A stretch of DNA of 37,686 nucleotides from Gammaproteobacteria bacterium. Lineage in GTDB: Bacteria; Pseudomonadota; Gammaproteobacteria; SURF-13. The notes under the pieces were generated by a model. That model searched no databases. It was given only the letters and a program-made list of their open reading frames with translations, and had not been told where the DNA came from. Each line of letters starts with the position of its first letter. The first letter of the stretch is position 1. This document shows, one piece after another, positions 1-7,901 of the stretch. Made by a program: the position numbers and the translations under genes. The DNA is taken from the NCBI GenBank assembly GCA_003599485.1, contig QZKM01000042.1:1-37686 (forward strand), written 5' to 3'.

Positions 1-64
1 AGCACAGGCTGCCCCATTCGGTTTGCTGTTGTTGCCGCGCAAAGGCGGTCATGCTGGAGGTCAC
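1..64 (-). CDS. yicC: YicC-family endoribonuclease, N-terminal fragment
   Basis: Only the first 21 codons are in the window. They read MTSSMTAFARQQQQTEWG and onward; SMTAFAR is the typical beginning of the YicC/YloC family, whose members act on RNA as endoribonucleases. I chose the GTG at 64-62 because family proteins usually have a few residues before SMTAFAR; the ATG at 52-50 is the alternative. It is transcribed away from rph, and a divergent yicC/rph pair is common in gammaproteobacteria. No convincing Shine-Dalgarno sequence is visible. The identification rests on a short but characteristic stretch plus gene order. Confidence 0.7.
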   Translation of the reverse strand, partial: MTSSMTAFARQQQQTEWGSLC

Positions 65-152
65 GTAGTAGTTTGGGCTTTGAAAAAGAGAGCCCACATA
101 CTAGGTGGATTGGCGCGCGCGCGCAAGTGAGGCGCGCCGCGTAAAGCGGCTG

Positions 153-161
153 TGTTAAAAT
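153..161 (+). promoter_or_regulatory. Candidate extended -10 promoter for rph-rdgB-hemW
   Basis: TGTTAAAAT fits an extended -10 element (TGn followed by a TATAAT-like hexamer at 156-161). It lies 33 bases before the rph ATG in the divergent yicC/rph gap. No good -35 is seen, which extended -10 promoters tolerate. The same nine bases recur before the ccoG-like gene (26604-26612). Confidence 0.4.
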
Positions 162-194
162 GTTTTCTTTATTGGAAATTTTCATCACCCCATC

Positions 195-911
195 ATGCGC
201 CCCAGCGCCCGCGCCCCCGCTCAGTTACGCCCTATCCGCTTCACGCGTCACTACACTAAGCACGCCGAAGGCTCGGTGCTGGTTGAGATCGGCGACACCA
301 AGGTGATCTGCACCGCCTCGGTGGACGAAAAAGTGCCGCCGTTCCTGAAGGGCCAAGGCCAGGGCTGGGTGACCGCTGAATACGGCATGCTGCCGCGCGC
401 CACCGGCAAGCGCACCGCGCGCGAGGCCGCGCAGGGCAGGCAGGGCGGGCGCACGCATGAGATACAGCGCCTGATCGGCCGCTCCCTGCGCGCGGCGGTG
501 GACCTCGCCGCGCTGGGCGAGCGCACCATCACCGTGGACTGCGACGTGATTCAGGCCGACGGCGGCACACGCTGCGCCTCCATCAGCGGCGGCTGCCTCG
601 CGCTGCACGATGCGCTTGGCGGATTGCAGCACAAGGGTTTGTTCACGCGCGATCCGCTGCGTGCGCTGGTCGCCTCCATCTCGGTCGGCATATATAAAGG
701 CACGCCGGTGCTGGACCTGGATTACGCCGAAGACTCCACCTGCGAAACCGACATGAACGTGGTGATGAACGACGCGGGCGGCTACATCGAAGTCCAGGGC
801 ACCGCCGAGGGCCACCCGTTCAGCGAACAGGAGATGTCAGCCATGCTGCAACTCGCGCGCGCAGGAATTCAGGATGTCATCCAAAGGCAAAAGGCCGCAC
901 TTACCGCCTAA
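195..911 (+). CDS. rph: Ribonuclease PH
   Basis: This is a 238-residue protein of the usual RNase PH length. The enzyme is a phosphate-dependent 3'-to-5' exoribonuclease that trims tRNA 3' ends in the cytosol, releasing nucleoside diphosphates. Recognisable parts are the [18 protein letters not shown] opening, the [17 protein letters not shown] segment, the basic [19 protein letters not shown] region that binds phosphate and RNA, and the acidic [18 protein letters not shown] stretch that carries the metal-binding aspartates. The ATG at 195 starts at the family N-terminus; there is no strong Shine-Dalgarno. The 3' end overlaps rdgB by 38 bases in another frame, so the two genes are cotranscribed and probably translationally coupled. 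Nothing is missing. Confidence 0.97.
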   Translation: MRPSARAPAQLRPIRFTRHYTKHAEGSVLVEIGDTKVICTASVDEKVPPFLKGQGQGWVTAEYGMLPRATGKRTAREAAQGRQGGRTHEIQRLIGRSLRAAVDLAALGERTITVDCDVIQADGGTRCASISGGCLALHDALGGLQHKGLFTRDPLRALVASISVGIYKGTPVLDLDYAEDSTCETDMNVVMNDAGGYIEVQGTAEGHPFSEQEMSAMLQLARAGIQDVIQRQKAALTA

Positions 912-1515
912 GATCGTGCTGGCGAGCAGCAACCCAGGCAAGGTGCTGGAAATTCAGGCGCTGGCGGGCGGCATGGCGGAGATCGTTCCGCAATCGCAGT
1001 TCAACGTGCCGGACGCCGAAGAGACGGGCCTCAGCTTCGTCGAGAACGCCATCATCAAGGCGCGCCACGCCGCCGGTCACACCAGCCTGCCCGCGCTGGC
1101 CGATGACTCCGGTCTGGAAGTGGACGCCCTGCACGGCGCACCCGGCATCTATTCCGCGCGCTACGCGGGCAAAGGCGCGTCCGACTGGGCCAATCTGGAA
1201 AAACTGCTGCGCGATCTCAGCGAGGTGCCGGAGGCGCAACGCGGCGCGCGCTTCGTGTGCGTCATGGTGTACATGCGCCACGCACTCGACCCCACGCCCA
1301 TCATCTGCCAGGGCGTCTGGGAAGGCCGCATCCTGCTCGAAGCCAGGGGTGAACACGGCTTCGGCTATGACCCGGTGTTCTTCGTCCCCAGCCATAGCTG
1401 CTCCTCCGCGGAACTGCCGCCGGAAGTCAAAAACCGCCTCAGCCACCGTGCGCAGGCGCTCAAGAAAATGCTGGAGGCATTACAAATCGCCGTTGCACAT
1501 GAGCCCGCAGTTTAA
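874..1515 (+). CDS. rdgB: XTP/dITP pyrophosphatase (RdgB/HAM1 family)
   Basis: This 213-residue enzyme hydrolyses non-canonical purine nucleoside triphosphates (XTP, dITP, ITP) to monophosphate and pyrophosphate, cleaning the nucleotide pool. Family motifs are complete: [18 protein letters not shown] at the N-terminus (the substrate-binding SNxxK motif), [37 protein letters not shown], and the C-terminal [11 protein letters not shown] with [11 protein letters not shown]. The start at 874 lies inside rph and is preceded by AGGA about seven bases upstream, which supports it. The first 12 residues extend beyond the usual start near KIVLASSN, so the exact initiation codon is slightly uncertain. 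The gene overlaps hemW by 17 bases. The rph-rdgB-hemW order is conserved in gammaproteobacteria. Confidence 0.96.
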   Translation: MSSKGKRPHLPPKIVLASSNPGKVLEIQALAGGMAEIVPQSQFNVPDAEETGLSFVENAIIKARHAAGHTSLPALADDSGLEVDALHGAPGIYSARYAGKGASDWANLEKLLRDLSEVPEAQRGARFVCVMVYMRHALDPTPIICQGVWEGRILLEARGEHGFGYDPVFFVPSHSCSSAELPPEVKNRLSHRAQALKKMLEALQIAVAHEPAV

Positions 1516-2728
1516 GTTCGCGGCGCTGCCGCCGCTGTCGTTGTATATTCATCTGCCGTGGTGCGAGCGCAAGTGTCCGTACTGCGATTTCAACTCGCAT
1601 GAAAAACGCAATGATTTTGATGAACGCCGTTACGTGCGCGCGCTCATCGCCGATCTGGATCAGGATTTGCCGCGCATCTGGGGCAGGCCGGTGGTTTCCG
1701 TGTTCATCGGCGGCGGCACGCCGAGCCTGTTTTCGCCCGAAGCGCTCGATGAATTGTTTTCCGCCCTGCGCGCGCGTCTCGCCATTCGCCCCGACGCGGA
1801 AATCACGCTGGAAGCCAATCCCGGCAGCAGCGAATATGCGAAGTTCAGGGAGTTCCGCGCGCTTGGCGTCAATCGTCTATCCATCGGCGTGCAAAGCTTT
1901 AACAATGAAAGTTTAAGGCATCTGGGCCGCATCCACGGCCGTAAAGAAGCCATACGCGCCGCCGAGAGCGCGCACGAGGCGGGCTTTGACAACTTCAATC
2001 TGGACCTGATGTACGGCTTGCCGGGGCAATCGTTAAACGATGCGTTGGAAGATTTACACACCGCGTCCGCTCTGGAGCCCACGCATCTCTCACACTACCA
2101 GCTCACCCTCGAACCCAACACGCTGTTTCACCTGCACCCCCCGCCGCTGCCGGACGATGATCTGATTGGTGACATGCAAACCCGGTGTCAGGCAGAGCTC
2201 GCCGAACACGGCTATGAAAATTACGAAGTCTCGGCCTACGCGCAGAAAGACGCGCCCGCCTGCGCGCAGCGCGCGGGCAGGCGCTGCAAACACAATCTCA
2301 ACTACTGGCAATTCGGCGATTACTTAGGAATCGGCGCAGGCGCTCACGGAAAAATCACCGACGCGCAACAACAAACCATCACCCGTCTGTGGAAACTCAA
2401 GCAGCCGCGCGACTATATGGATAAATCAGAAACCCCCGCGCGCATTGGCGGAGAAAACACACTCACCCCCGCTGACGCCGCATTCGAATTCATGCTCAAC
2501 ATCCTGCGCCTGACAGAAGGCTTTCCGCTGCAATTATTCATCGAGCGCACCGGTCTGTCCCTTTCCCTCATCGAAGCGCCGCTCAAACAGGCCGAAGCAC
2601 GCGGCCTGCTGACTTGGGACCTCCACGCCATCCGCCCCACCGCGCAAGGACAGCGTTACCTCAACGATTTAACCGCGCTGTTCTTGCCGCAGCAACCCTC
2701 CATGAGCGGAGTTTTACAGCATCAGTAG
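1499..2728 (+). CDS. hemW: Radical SAM haem chaperone HemW
   Basis: A 409-residue radical SAM protein of the HemW family (older name: oxygen-independent coproporphyrinogen oxidase-like). HemW binds haem and delivers it to respiratory proteins. The [4Fe-4S] motif CERKCPYCDFNSH has the CxxxCxxC spacing followed by the extra residues typical of HemW. Also visible are VFIGGGTPSLF, ITLEANPGS, LSIGVQSFNNESLRHLGRIH and NFNLDLMYGLPGQ, all landmarks of the TIM-barrel core. The open frame runs further upstream through rdgB, but the family start matches the ATG at 1499, which overlaps the rdgB stop. The link to haem trafficking fits the large cytochrome locus later in the window, although hemW is a housekeeping gene in most relatives. 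Confidence 0.95.
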   Translation: MSPQFKFAALPPLSLYIHLPWCERKCPYCDFNSHEKRNDFDERRYVRALIADLDQDLPRIWGRPVVSVFIGGGTPSLFSPEALDELFSALRARLAIRPDAEITLEANPGSSEYAKFREFRALGVNRLSIGVQSFNNESLRHLGRIHGRKEAIRAAESAHEAGFDNFNLDLMYGLPGQSLNDALEDLHTASALEPTHLSHYQLTLEPNTLFHLHPPPLPDDDLIGDMQTRCQAELAEHGYENYEVSAYAQKDAPACAQRAGRRCKHNLNYWQFGDYLGIGAGAHGKITDAQQQTITRLWKLKQPRDYMDKSETPARIGGENTLTPADAAFEFMLNILRLTEGFPLQLFIERTGLSLSLIEAPLKQAEARGLLTWDLHAIRPTAQGQRYLNDLTALFLPQQPSMSGVLQHQ

Positions 2729-2959
2729 CGACCAGACTTCAGCGCACCTGTTCCTTCGCTTCTTTAACGCAAAATTAACATTACATCGCTGTATCAGGCG
2801 GCATCCGGGTTTATTCATTGCTCCTCATCGCGCCGTGGGCGTAGAATACTGTTCTACGCAGGCCTTCAGGGGATGATCTTGGTCCGTGCGTAGCAGATGG
2901 CGCGCACAGCAGCGGCCATGTGTTCTCCATAACTTTAAATATCAAAGGAGGGTGCACCG
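2729..2959 (+). other. Intergenic leader with a small hairpin upstream of the avidin-like gene
   Basis: These 231 bases hold no gene that I can support. A perfect 8-bp inverted repeat (GCGTAGAA / TTCTACGC, 2839-2846 and 2852-2859, loop of five) lies in the middle; it has no T-tract, so it may be an operator or an mRNA structure rather than a terminator. The 3' part is AT-rich (CTTTAAATAT) and ends in a strong Shine-Dalgarno AAAGGAGG at 2945-2952. A promoter for the avidin-like gene is expected here but I cannot fix its boxes. Confidence 0.45.
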
Positions 2960-3412
2960 ATGATAAATTTCCGCGCGTGGATACCGGTATTTTTTCTGGC
3001 GTTTTGCATCAACTCCGCGTTGGCTAAAGATGCAACGCAAGGCGGCGTACAAGCCTTGTCCGCATGGACCAACCAGTCCGGTTCAACACTGTATATCCAG
3101 AGTGTTGATCCCTCCGGCAGCTTGAGTGGTTACTATATCAACCGCGCAGCGGGGTATGGTTGTCAAAACACACCCTATCCCGTCACCGGCTGGGTCTACG
3201 GCACCGCAATCACTTTTACCGTGCTATGGGAAAACGCCACGGAGTCGTGTAATTCAATCACGGCGTGGACCGGCTTTTACTACCAGGGGCAGATAACGAC
3301 CCTTTGGCAGCTGGTTATCAATGGCTCGACAAGCACGGGCCAAATTATCAGCGGCGAGGACATCTTCAAGCCGTCCCAACAGAAAAAATCCAAAACCCTG
3401 AAAGGCAAATAG
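2960..3412 (+). CDS. Secreted avidin-family biotin-binding protein, rhizavidin (dimeric) type
   Basis: A 150-residue preprotein. Residues 1-22 form a signal peptide ending in ALA, so the mature protein is probably periplasmic or secreted. The rest aligns along its whole length with avidin/streptavidin. Biotin-contact positions (streptavidin number in brackets) are N38 (23), S42 (27), Y59 (43), W90 (79), S99 (88), T101 (90), W103 (92), W116 (108) and D134 (128). The position of W120, which in tetramers reaches over from the neighbouring subunit, is T126 here. C68 and C97 sit in the two loops that a disulphide joins in rhizavidin, and the GCQNTPYPVTG and ESCNSITAWTG segments look rhizavidin-like. 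It is therefore most likely a dimeric avidin that binds biotin tightly. The start follows a strong AAAGGAGG. The basic tail (KKSKTLKGK) is unexplained. Its biological role is unknown; biotin sequestration or defence is only inference. Confidence 0.92.
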   Translation: MINFRAWIPVFFLAFCINSALAKDATQGGVQALSAWTNQSGSTLYIQSVDPSGSLSGYYINRAAGYGCQNTPYPVTGWVYGTAITFTVLWENATESCNSITAWTGFYYQGQITTLWQLVINGSTSTGQIISGEDIFKPSQQKKSKTLKGK

Positions 3413-3430
3413 CCGGCGCAGGCCATCAGC

Positions 3431-3471
3431 AGGGTGACGCGAAAATCATCCATGATTTCTTGCGTCACCCT
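3431..3471 (+). terminator. Long imperfect hairpin between the avidin and lectin genes
   Basis: AGGGTGACGC (3431-3440) pairs exactly with GCGTCACCCT (3462-3471), and the inner arms GAAAATCAT / ATGATTTCT extend the stem to about 19 bp around a two-base loop. There is no T-run after it, so it is a weak candidate as an intrinsic terminator. It may act as an intercistronic 3'-end stabiliser or attenuator. Confidence 0.45.
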
Positions 3472-3532
3472 GTCAGTACCGGTATCGGGCTGCTGCATCA
3501 CGCGATAACACATCATTAAAGGAGCGTGCATC

Positions 3533-3919
3533 ATGCCGAATCCCATCAACGTCAATATTTCCGTTACACAACCGAACGTAACGCTTTACATCATGGTGGA
3601 TACCTTTGCGGCGTATACCCAGCAAGCCACCATCCAGTGTCCCAACCAGCAGACGCTCACTGCCAATGGAAACGGCGAAGGCAAGCGTATCGGCTTCTGG
3701 ACTTATCCAATCTCGACACCGGGTATTTACAGTTTTCAGTGCTTGATCCAGTACAACGACGGCAGCGGCTTCAAACCGAGCCAGGCCGTCGCCAGCGGCG
3801 CGTTCTCCACCCTGTCGCTCAACCAGACGGTGGTATTTTCGGAGGATGCCGGCGACAGCGACATGAATGACTGTTTCGTCACGTTCATGTGGTTCGCCAG
3901 CGGTGTCACGCCAAAATAA
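3533..3919 (+). CDS. LecB/PA-IIL-like calcium-dependent lectin
   Basis: A 128-residue, beta-rich protein with no signal peptide, close in size to the fucose/mannose lectin LecB (PA-IIL) of Pseudomonas, which is about 115 residues. The diagnostic region is residues 103-113, SEDAGDSDMND, which keeps every acidic or amide residue of the LecB calcium loop SEDGTDNDYND (E104, D105, D108, D110, N112, D113); two Ca2+ ions in that loop hold the sugar. The preceding strands (GIYSFQCLIQYNDG and QTVVFSED) match the LecB order. In LecB the C-terminal glycine carboxylate also binds calcium; here the chain continues past the loop to FASGVTPK, so that contact may differ. Three cysteines are present. A strong AAAGGAG precedes the ATG by eight bases. 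Sugar specificity cannot be read from the sequence. The gene lies between the avidin-like and protease genes on the same strand. Confidence 0.78.
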   Translation: MPNPINVNISVTQPNVTLYIMVDTFAAYTQQATIQCPNQQTLTANGNGEGKRIGFWTYPISTPGIYSFQCLIQYNDGSGFKPSQAVASGAFSTLSLNQTVVFSEDAGDSDMNDCFVTFMWFASGVTPK

Positions 3920-3940
3920 CACCCACCCGGAGAAATGCGC

Positions 3941-5635
3941 ATGAAAAACGTCATCCGCCGTATAGCCGCGCTTCTGCTCGGATGCCTTGTTTTCCACGGA
4001 TCGGCCATAGCAGCTCCTCCGCAAGCCCCGGTCACCGTTGATATCTCCGACGGCGTACAGATCGTGCCCGGCAACAAGGCCATACGCGCAACGCTGGAGA
4101 TCAAGGCGGCGACGCCTGTACGCGCAAGGCTGCGCGTTTTTACCACCCCGGTAAACGGTAACCCCGTGGAGGGCGGAATGCTCATCGAGCGCGTGACTGC
4201 GGTCAAGGAGGCCCAAAAGCTCGCTATTGAAATCCCCGTCAAGTCCGCCGGTGATTTCGAACTGAGCGCCATCGTCGAGAAGGAAGAAGGAAGCGTCAGT
4301 GATGGCGCGCTCGGTTATGTGCGTCTCACCGAGGAGGGCGAAGTCAGCCTGATGCTGCCGCAGAAGTATCACGAAATCCGCGGGCGGGAACGCGCGCTGA
4401 CCGAACCGGGCTTTGGCCTCCAACCCCGGCGCGCTCGCCCAGGCTTGGCGCCGCCGCCGTTGCAGCGCGAAGCAGAGCAAGACAAGGCCGGGTCACGACC
4501 GATGGTGGAAGACGCCAAAGAAGTGCATCTTCCAGGCTACAACATCGGCTCCGGGCGGCTAACGCCTGGCGCTCGCCCGCAGGCTATCCCGGGGGCCGCC
4601 AAAAAGCTGCTCATTACGGGGAACGTCAGCACCACGGTCAACGGCGTGGTCGTGCCCATGGCCAACACGTCGCTCGAGATTTGGGACAGCGACAGCTTCA
4701 GCCCCGATGATCTGCTCGGCACGACCGAAACCGACGCCAGCGGCAACTACTCCATTACCGTGGACAACGATGATGGACCGTTCGGCGGCGGCGTGGACGT
4801 CTATCTTTACGAGACCTCGCGCCGCCCGGGAAAGATCGCAGTGCTGCAACTCATCCCCGACGGCCAGGGCGGCTATTTCCCTTTCTACTATGCCTGGCGC
4901 TCACCCACCCGGGACGACATCACCGCGCCCAGCGTAGCCATCAACTTCAGCATCACCGATAACGCGCGCGCCGCCGCCGTGTGGATGGGCGCCAGCCGCG
5001 CCTGGTGGCTGTCGGAGAATCAAAGCGGCCACAAGCTGAGTTACGTTGAGGTCAGATTTCCCGGCTTTACCTCCGGCACCTACTACAGGGGCGGCATCAT
5101 CAATATAGACTCCCAATACGGCGACTCACCGGAGACCGTGGGGCATGAGTACGGCCACGCCGTGATGGACCAGGCCTACGGCGGCGTTCCCGGCGAGGGC
5201 GGCGTACACTTCATGTGCGCTGCCGCCTCCGCGGGTCTGGCATGGAGCGAGGGGTTCGCCACGGCCCTCGGACTTGTGGTGGGCAATGGCAATGGCATAG
5301 ACCATTGGAACGTCGGAGACACGGGGCTCAGCATCGAGAATTGGTCATGTAACCTGCGCGACATGTCCACCGACGAGGGGCGCGTGGCGGCCGGTTTGTG
5401 GGATCTGTACGACACCGCCAATGATAACAACGGTGGCAGCGCCGACCGCGGCGTCGCGGGCCACTCCGATGCCAACCAGGGCGCGCAACTGGTCACGCTC
5501 GCGCAGATTCTGCAAACCCTGTGGGTGAGCAAACAGAACGATACCACGGCCTACTGGAGCGCGTTACGGCCCAGGCTTAACGCCAACCAAACCGCCACCA
5601 GCGACGACATCATGACCTATAACTACTACAAGTAA
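3941..5635 (+). CDS. Secreted zinc metallopeptidase (HExxH...E) with a carboxypeptidase-regulatory-like domain
   Basis: A 564-residue exported protein. Residues 1-25 are a signal peptide (basic start, hydrophobic core, SAIAA). A beta-rich region (about 30-150) is followed by a proline/arginine-rich linker (about 155-225) and a transthyretin-like domain with LEIWDSDSF and TDASGNYSITVD (about 225-300). The peptidase domain then has H402-E403-Y-G-H406 and a downstream glutamate in WSEGFA (E437), the pattern of clan MA(E) zinc enzymes in which two His and one Glu bind zinc and the HExxH Glu is catalytic. The ATG at 3941 is preferred over 3935 because CGGAG lies eight bases upstream of it and only two from the other. 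An LLGC sequence lies inside the leader but is a poor lipobox. It is not assignable to a named peptidase family by eye. It follows the lectin gene by 21 bases. Confidence 0.85.
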   Translation: MKNVIRRIAALLLGCLVFHGSAIAAPPQAPVTVDISDGVQIVPGNKAIRATLEIKAATPVRARLRVFTTPVNGNPVEGGMLIERVTAVKEAQKLAIEIPVKSAGDFELSAIVEKEEGSVSDGALGYVRLTEEGEVSLMLPQKYHEIRGRERALTEPGFGLQPRRARPGLAPPPLQREAEQDKAGSRPMVEDAKEVHLPGYNIGSGRLTPGARPQAIPGAAKKLLITGNVSTTVNGVVVPMANTSLEIWDSDSFSPDDLLGTTETDASGNYSITVDNDDGPFGGGVDVYLYETSRRPGKIAVLQLIPDGQGGYFPFYYAWRSPTRDDITAPSVAINFSITDNARAAAVWMGASRAWWLSENQSGHKLSYVEVRFPGFTSGTYYRGGIINIDSQYGDSPETVGHEYGHAVMDQAYGGVPGEGGVHFMCAAASAGLAWSEGFATALGLVVGNGNGIDHWNVGDTGLSIENWSCNLRDMSTDEGRVAAGLWDLYDTANDNNGGSADRGVAGHSDANQGAQLVTLAQILQTLWVSKQNDTTAYWSALRPRLNANQTATSDDIMTYNYYK

Positions 5636-5678
5636 GAGAGCTTTCCGGTTTTGTCCTGAGACAACAAGGAGCCTGCTC

Positions 5679-5894
5679 ATGAAGCAAGAGTCCAGTGCGC
5701 TATCGCTGGCCGGCAGAGTGCTCATCATCGCAACGGTGCTGGGTGCGGTATTGCTTGCGCTGTTCAAATGGCTGTACCCGCAGGTGGAGATCGGCGAAGC
5801 TCTGTCGTTGATCGCACTGCTTTCCCTGCTGGCGGCGGTGGCGCTCAGCGCCTCCTGGATGCGCCGGAAAAGACGCAAGGAGGGGGCGGAATGA
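5679..5894 (+). CDS. Small two-helix inner-membrane protein
   Basis: A 71-residue protein with two hydrophobic segments (about 11-30 and 42-60), a short loop containing acidic residues, and a strongly basic end (RRKRRKEGAE), which places the C-terminus in the cytoplasm by the positive-inside rule. AAGGAG lies seven bases before the ATG. The stop overlaps the start of the next gene (ATGA), so the two are translationally coupled. I do not recognise a family. Its size and its place before a lipoprotein and a phospholipase-like gene would suit an immunity, holin-like or export-accessory role, but nothing in the sequence proves this. Confidence 0.7.
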   Translation: MKQESSALSLAGRVLIIATVLGAVLLALFKWLYPQVEIGEALSLIALLSLLAAVALSASWMRRKRRKEGAE

Positions 5895-6700
5895 AATTGG
5901 CCGCGCTGCGCCTGTTGCTGGCGACAGTGTGCGTCAGCGTTTTTATTGGCGCCTGCAAGCCTCCATCGCAAGAGGCAAAGCAGGCGCCCATCGTGGACAA
6001 AAACGGCGGCGCCGAAACGGAGCCGCCGCCCGCGATGGCAAACGGACACGAGCCGCCGCAAATACGTCATCACGCCTACGACCTGTTGCTACAGATTGAC
6101 GGCGAGCGCCCCGGTTATGGCCTGTACACCTATGTGCTGTTCGGGCGCAAGGTGGGCGCAGATGCCCCATCCCTGCCGCACGACGTTGCGCAACGCTATC
6201 AGGCCCTGCTGGAGGCCATCGAGTCCTCAACCAGCACCGCCGGCGATCTGGAAGCGGCGCTCATTCCCAAAGAGGAAACCAATCTGTTCAACATCCCCGC
6301 CAAATCCGCCGATGCGCGCCCGGCCCTGGACAGCTATCACTCCGGACTGGCCCTGACCTATCGCAGCCTGGCGCTGGGCGCCCTCAGAGGGCATGACAAG
6401 TTTGGACGCCTGCTATCAGGCGGCGCCGGCCCGTTTCTGATTTCCACCCTGCGGCCGCTGAATCAGGTCAGGAGTCCGGAGCCGCTGCTGTTCGCCGACC
6501 TCTCTGTGCATAACCCCGCCGCCATGCGCGAGCTGGTGGCCGCCTACAAGCAGCGCATCAACCGCAGCGCACCCGGCAAACTGGAGTTGTTCGAGCCGCT
6601 GCGCCTTGCCCTGCTCACATTGATTCTGGATGCCAACGACCATGTAACGCTCATCAAGGACGCCGTAGCGGATTGGCGCGACACGCTTCCCGATCAATAG
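5891..6700 (+). CDS. Lipoprotein of unknown function, upstream of the Tle1-like gene
   Basis: A 269-residue lipoprotein precursor. The N-terminus MKLAALRLLL is followed by a hydrophobic core and the lipobox FIGAC, with the lipidated cysteine at residue 22; the next residues KPP do not include an Asp at +2, so outer-membrane sorting is expected. A proline-rich linker (about 45-60) leads to a folded domain beginning HHAYDLLLQIDGERPGYGLY, which I cannot assign. The start at 5891 uses an ATGA overlap with the preceding stop and has AAGGAGG upstream, although the frame stays open further upstream. Tle1-type effectors often sit next to periplasmic lipoprotein immunity proteins, so an immunity role is possible, but I see no direct sequence evidence. 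Confidence 0.75.
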   Translation: MKLAALRLLLATVCVSVFIGACKPPSQEAKQAPIVDKNGGAETEPPPAMANGHEPPQIRHHAYDLLLQIDGERPGYGLYTYVLFGRKVGADAPSLPHDVAQRYQALLEAIESSTSTAGDLEAALIPKEETNLFNIPAKSADARPALDSYHSGLALTYRSLALGALRGHDKFGRLLSGGAGPFLISTLRPLNQVRSPEPLLFADLSVHNPAAMRELVAAYKQRINRSAPGKLELFEPLRLALLTLILDANDHVTLIKDAVADWRDTLPDQ

Positions 6701-6743
6701 CCGCAGAGTGGTTTTTAATCCCCATCCGTCAAGGAGCCCGCTC

Positions 6744-7864
6744 ATGGAAAATACGCAAGAATATATTCAGGATTTCTCACGCCCCCAGGGAGCGCAACGT
6801 TATCATCTGCATGGATGGCACCTGGAATGACGAGACCGGCAAGGACGGCGACAGTGTCGTTACCAACATTGCCAAATTGTACAAATCCCTCGACGTTGAC
6901 TCCGAAATGCAAATATCCAGATACTTCAGAGGCGTCGGCAGCGATGAGGAGAGTACGCGCATGGAGACCTGGATCGGCGGCGCCACGGGCAAAAATGAGA
7001 AGCGAATCCGCGATAACGCCTATTCGACCATCGCTAAGGAATACCGGAACGGCGATCGCATTTTCATATTCGGCTTCAGCCGGGGCGCCGCCAGCGCGCG
7101 CATGCTGGCGAGCCAACTGCACAAGGAGGGTATTCCTCATGAAGATCACGGTTACCACGGCGCCCCGGGAAAATCACGTAACAAAACATATCGAAAACTG
7201 GTTCGTGAGTTATAAGCCGGAAGGCGAGAGGCGGCCGGTGGACGTCACCTTCCTCGGCGTGTGGGATACCGTCTACGCCTTCGGTATCCCCATGAAGATT
7301 GCAGGCATCCCGTTTTACCGCTGGGACTTGTTCAAGGACAAACACGTGTCGCCCAACATCAGAAAGGCCCTGCACCTCGTCAGCATTGATGAAACGCGCA
7401 CACCGTTCGAGCCGACCCTGATGAACTACAATCCCGGCGTGGTGGAGGAGGTATGGTTCCCGGGCGTGCATGCGGACGTGGGCGGAGGCTACGCCGAAGA
7501 CGAGTTGGGCAGAATCTCATTCAACTATATGGTGGACAAGCTCAATGAGTACACCGGTAAACAAGGCTTGCCACCGGTGAGGTTTCATGAGGCGACACTG
7601 AAGGGCTATCTGGAACTGCGGGAAGCCGATTACCAGTTCCATTTTCACGGCCTGGGATACAAGAAAGGAATGCGTACCATTCACATTCTGGAAGACGACA
7701 AACCCTGCGCGCGCCTTCCCCGGATTCATGAATCGGTGTTCGCCTTGCAGCAAAGCGCGGCCACTTACAGTGTGGTGGAGGAACGCAAGGGCATGAAGAA
7801 GTACCGCATCCAGTACAACCCACCCAATCTCAAGGCGCTGCAGGGCAAGTATGAGGCGGCTTGA
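6744..7864 (+). pseudogene. DUF2235/Tle1-like phospholipase, broken by two single-base frameshifts
   Basis: Translation from the ATG at 6744 (AAGGAG eight bases upstream) runs MENTQEYIQDFSRP and hits a stop after 28 codons. Removing one C from the C5 run at 6782-6786 joins it to a second frame containing NVIICMDGTWND, the classic DUF2235 start, and the nucleophile elbow GFSRGAAS (GxSxG). That frame ends at 7215; a second one-base shift between about 7120 and 7170 leads to the third frame with VTFLGVWDTV and WFPGVHADVGGGY, which supplies the catalytic His region. With both shifts corrected the product would have 372 residues, a complete alpha/beta-hydrolase domain. Relatives include type VI secretion phospholipase effectors (Tle1). 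An AAGGAGG at 7123-7129 precedes an in-frame ATG at 7139, so the C-terminal part could be translated alone. No secretion-system genes are nearby. Confidence 0.85.
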
Positions 7865-7901
7865 TTGTCTATAACGCGGTTTAAATGAAAAGGAGATACA
7901 C

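Noticed and set aside
3473-4480. 335-codon open frame on the minus strand
   Set aside because: It lies opposite the lectin and metallopeptidase genes, both of which have clear family motifs, signal sequences and ribosome-binding sites. The minus frame has no recognisable domain and an Arg/His-biased shadow composition.
7123-7141. Programmed +1 frameshift in the Tle1-like gene, since AAGGAGG could act as an internal stimulator
   Set aside because: There is no stop codon or slippery codon directly after it as in prfB, and a second frameshift at the C5 run needs a separate explanation. Mutation or sequence error is simpler.
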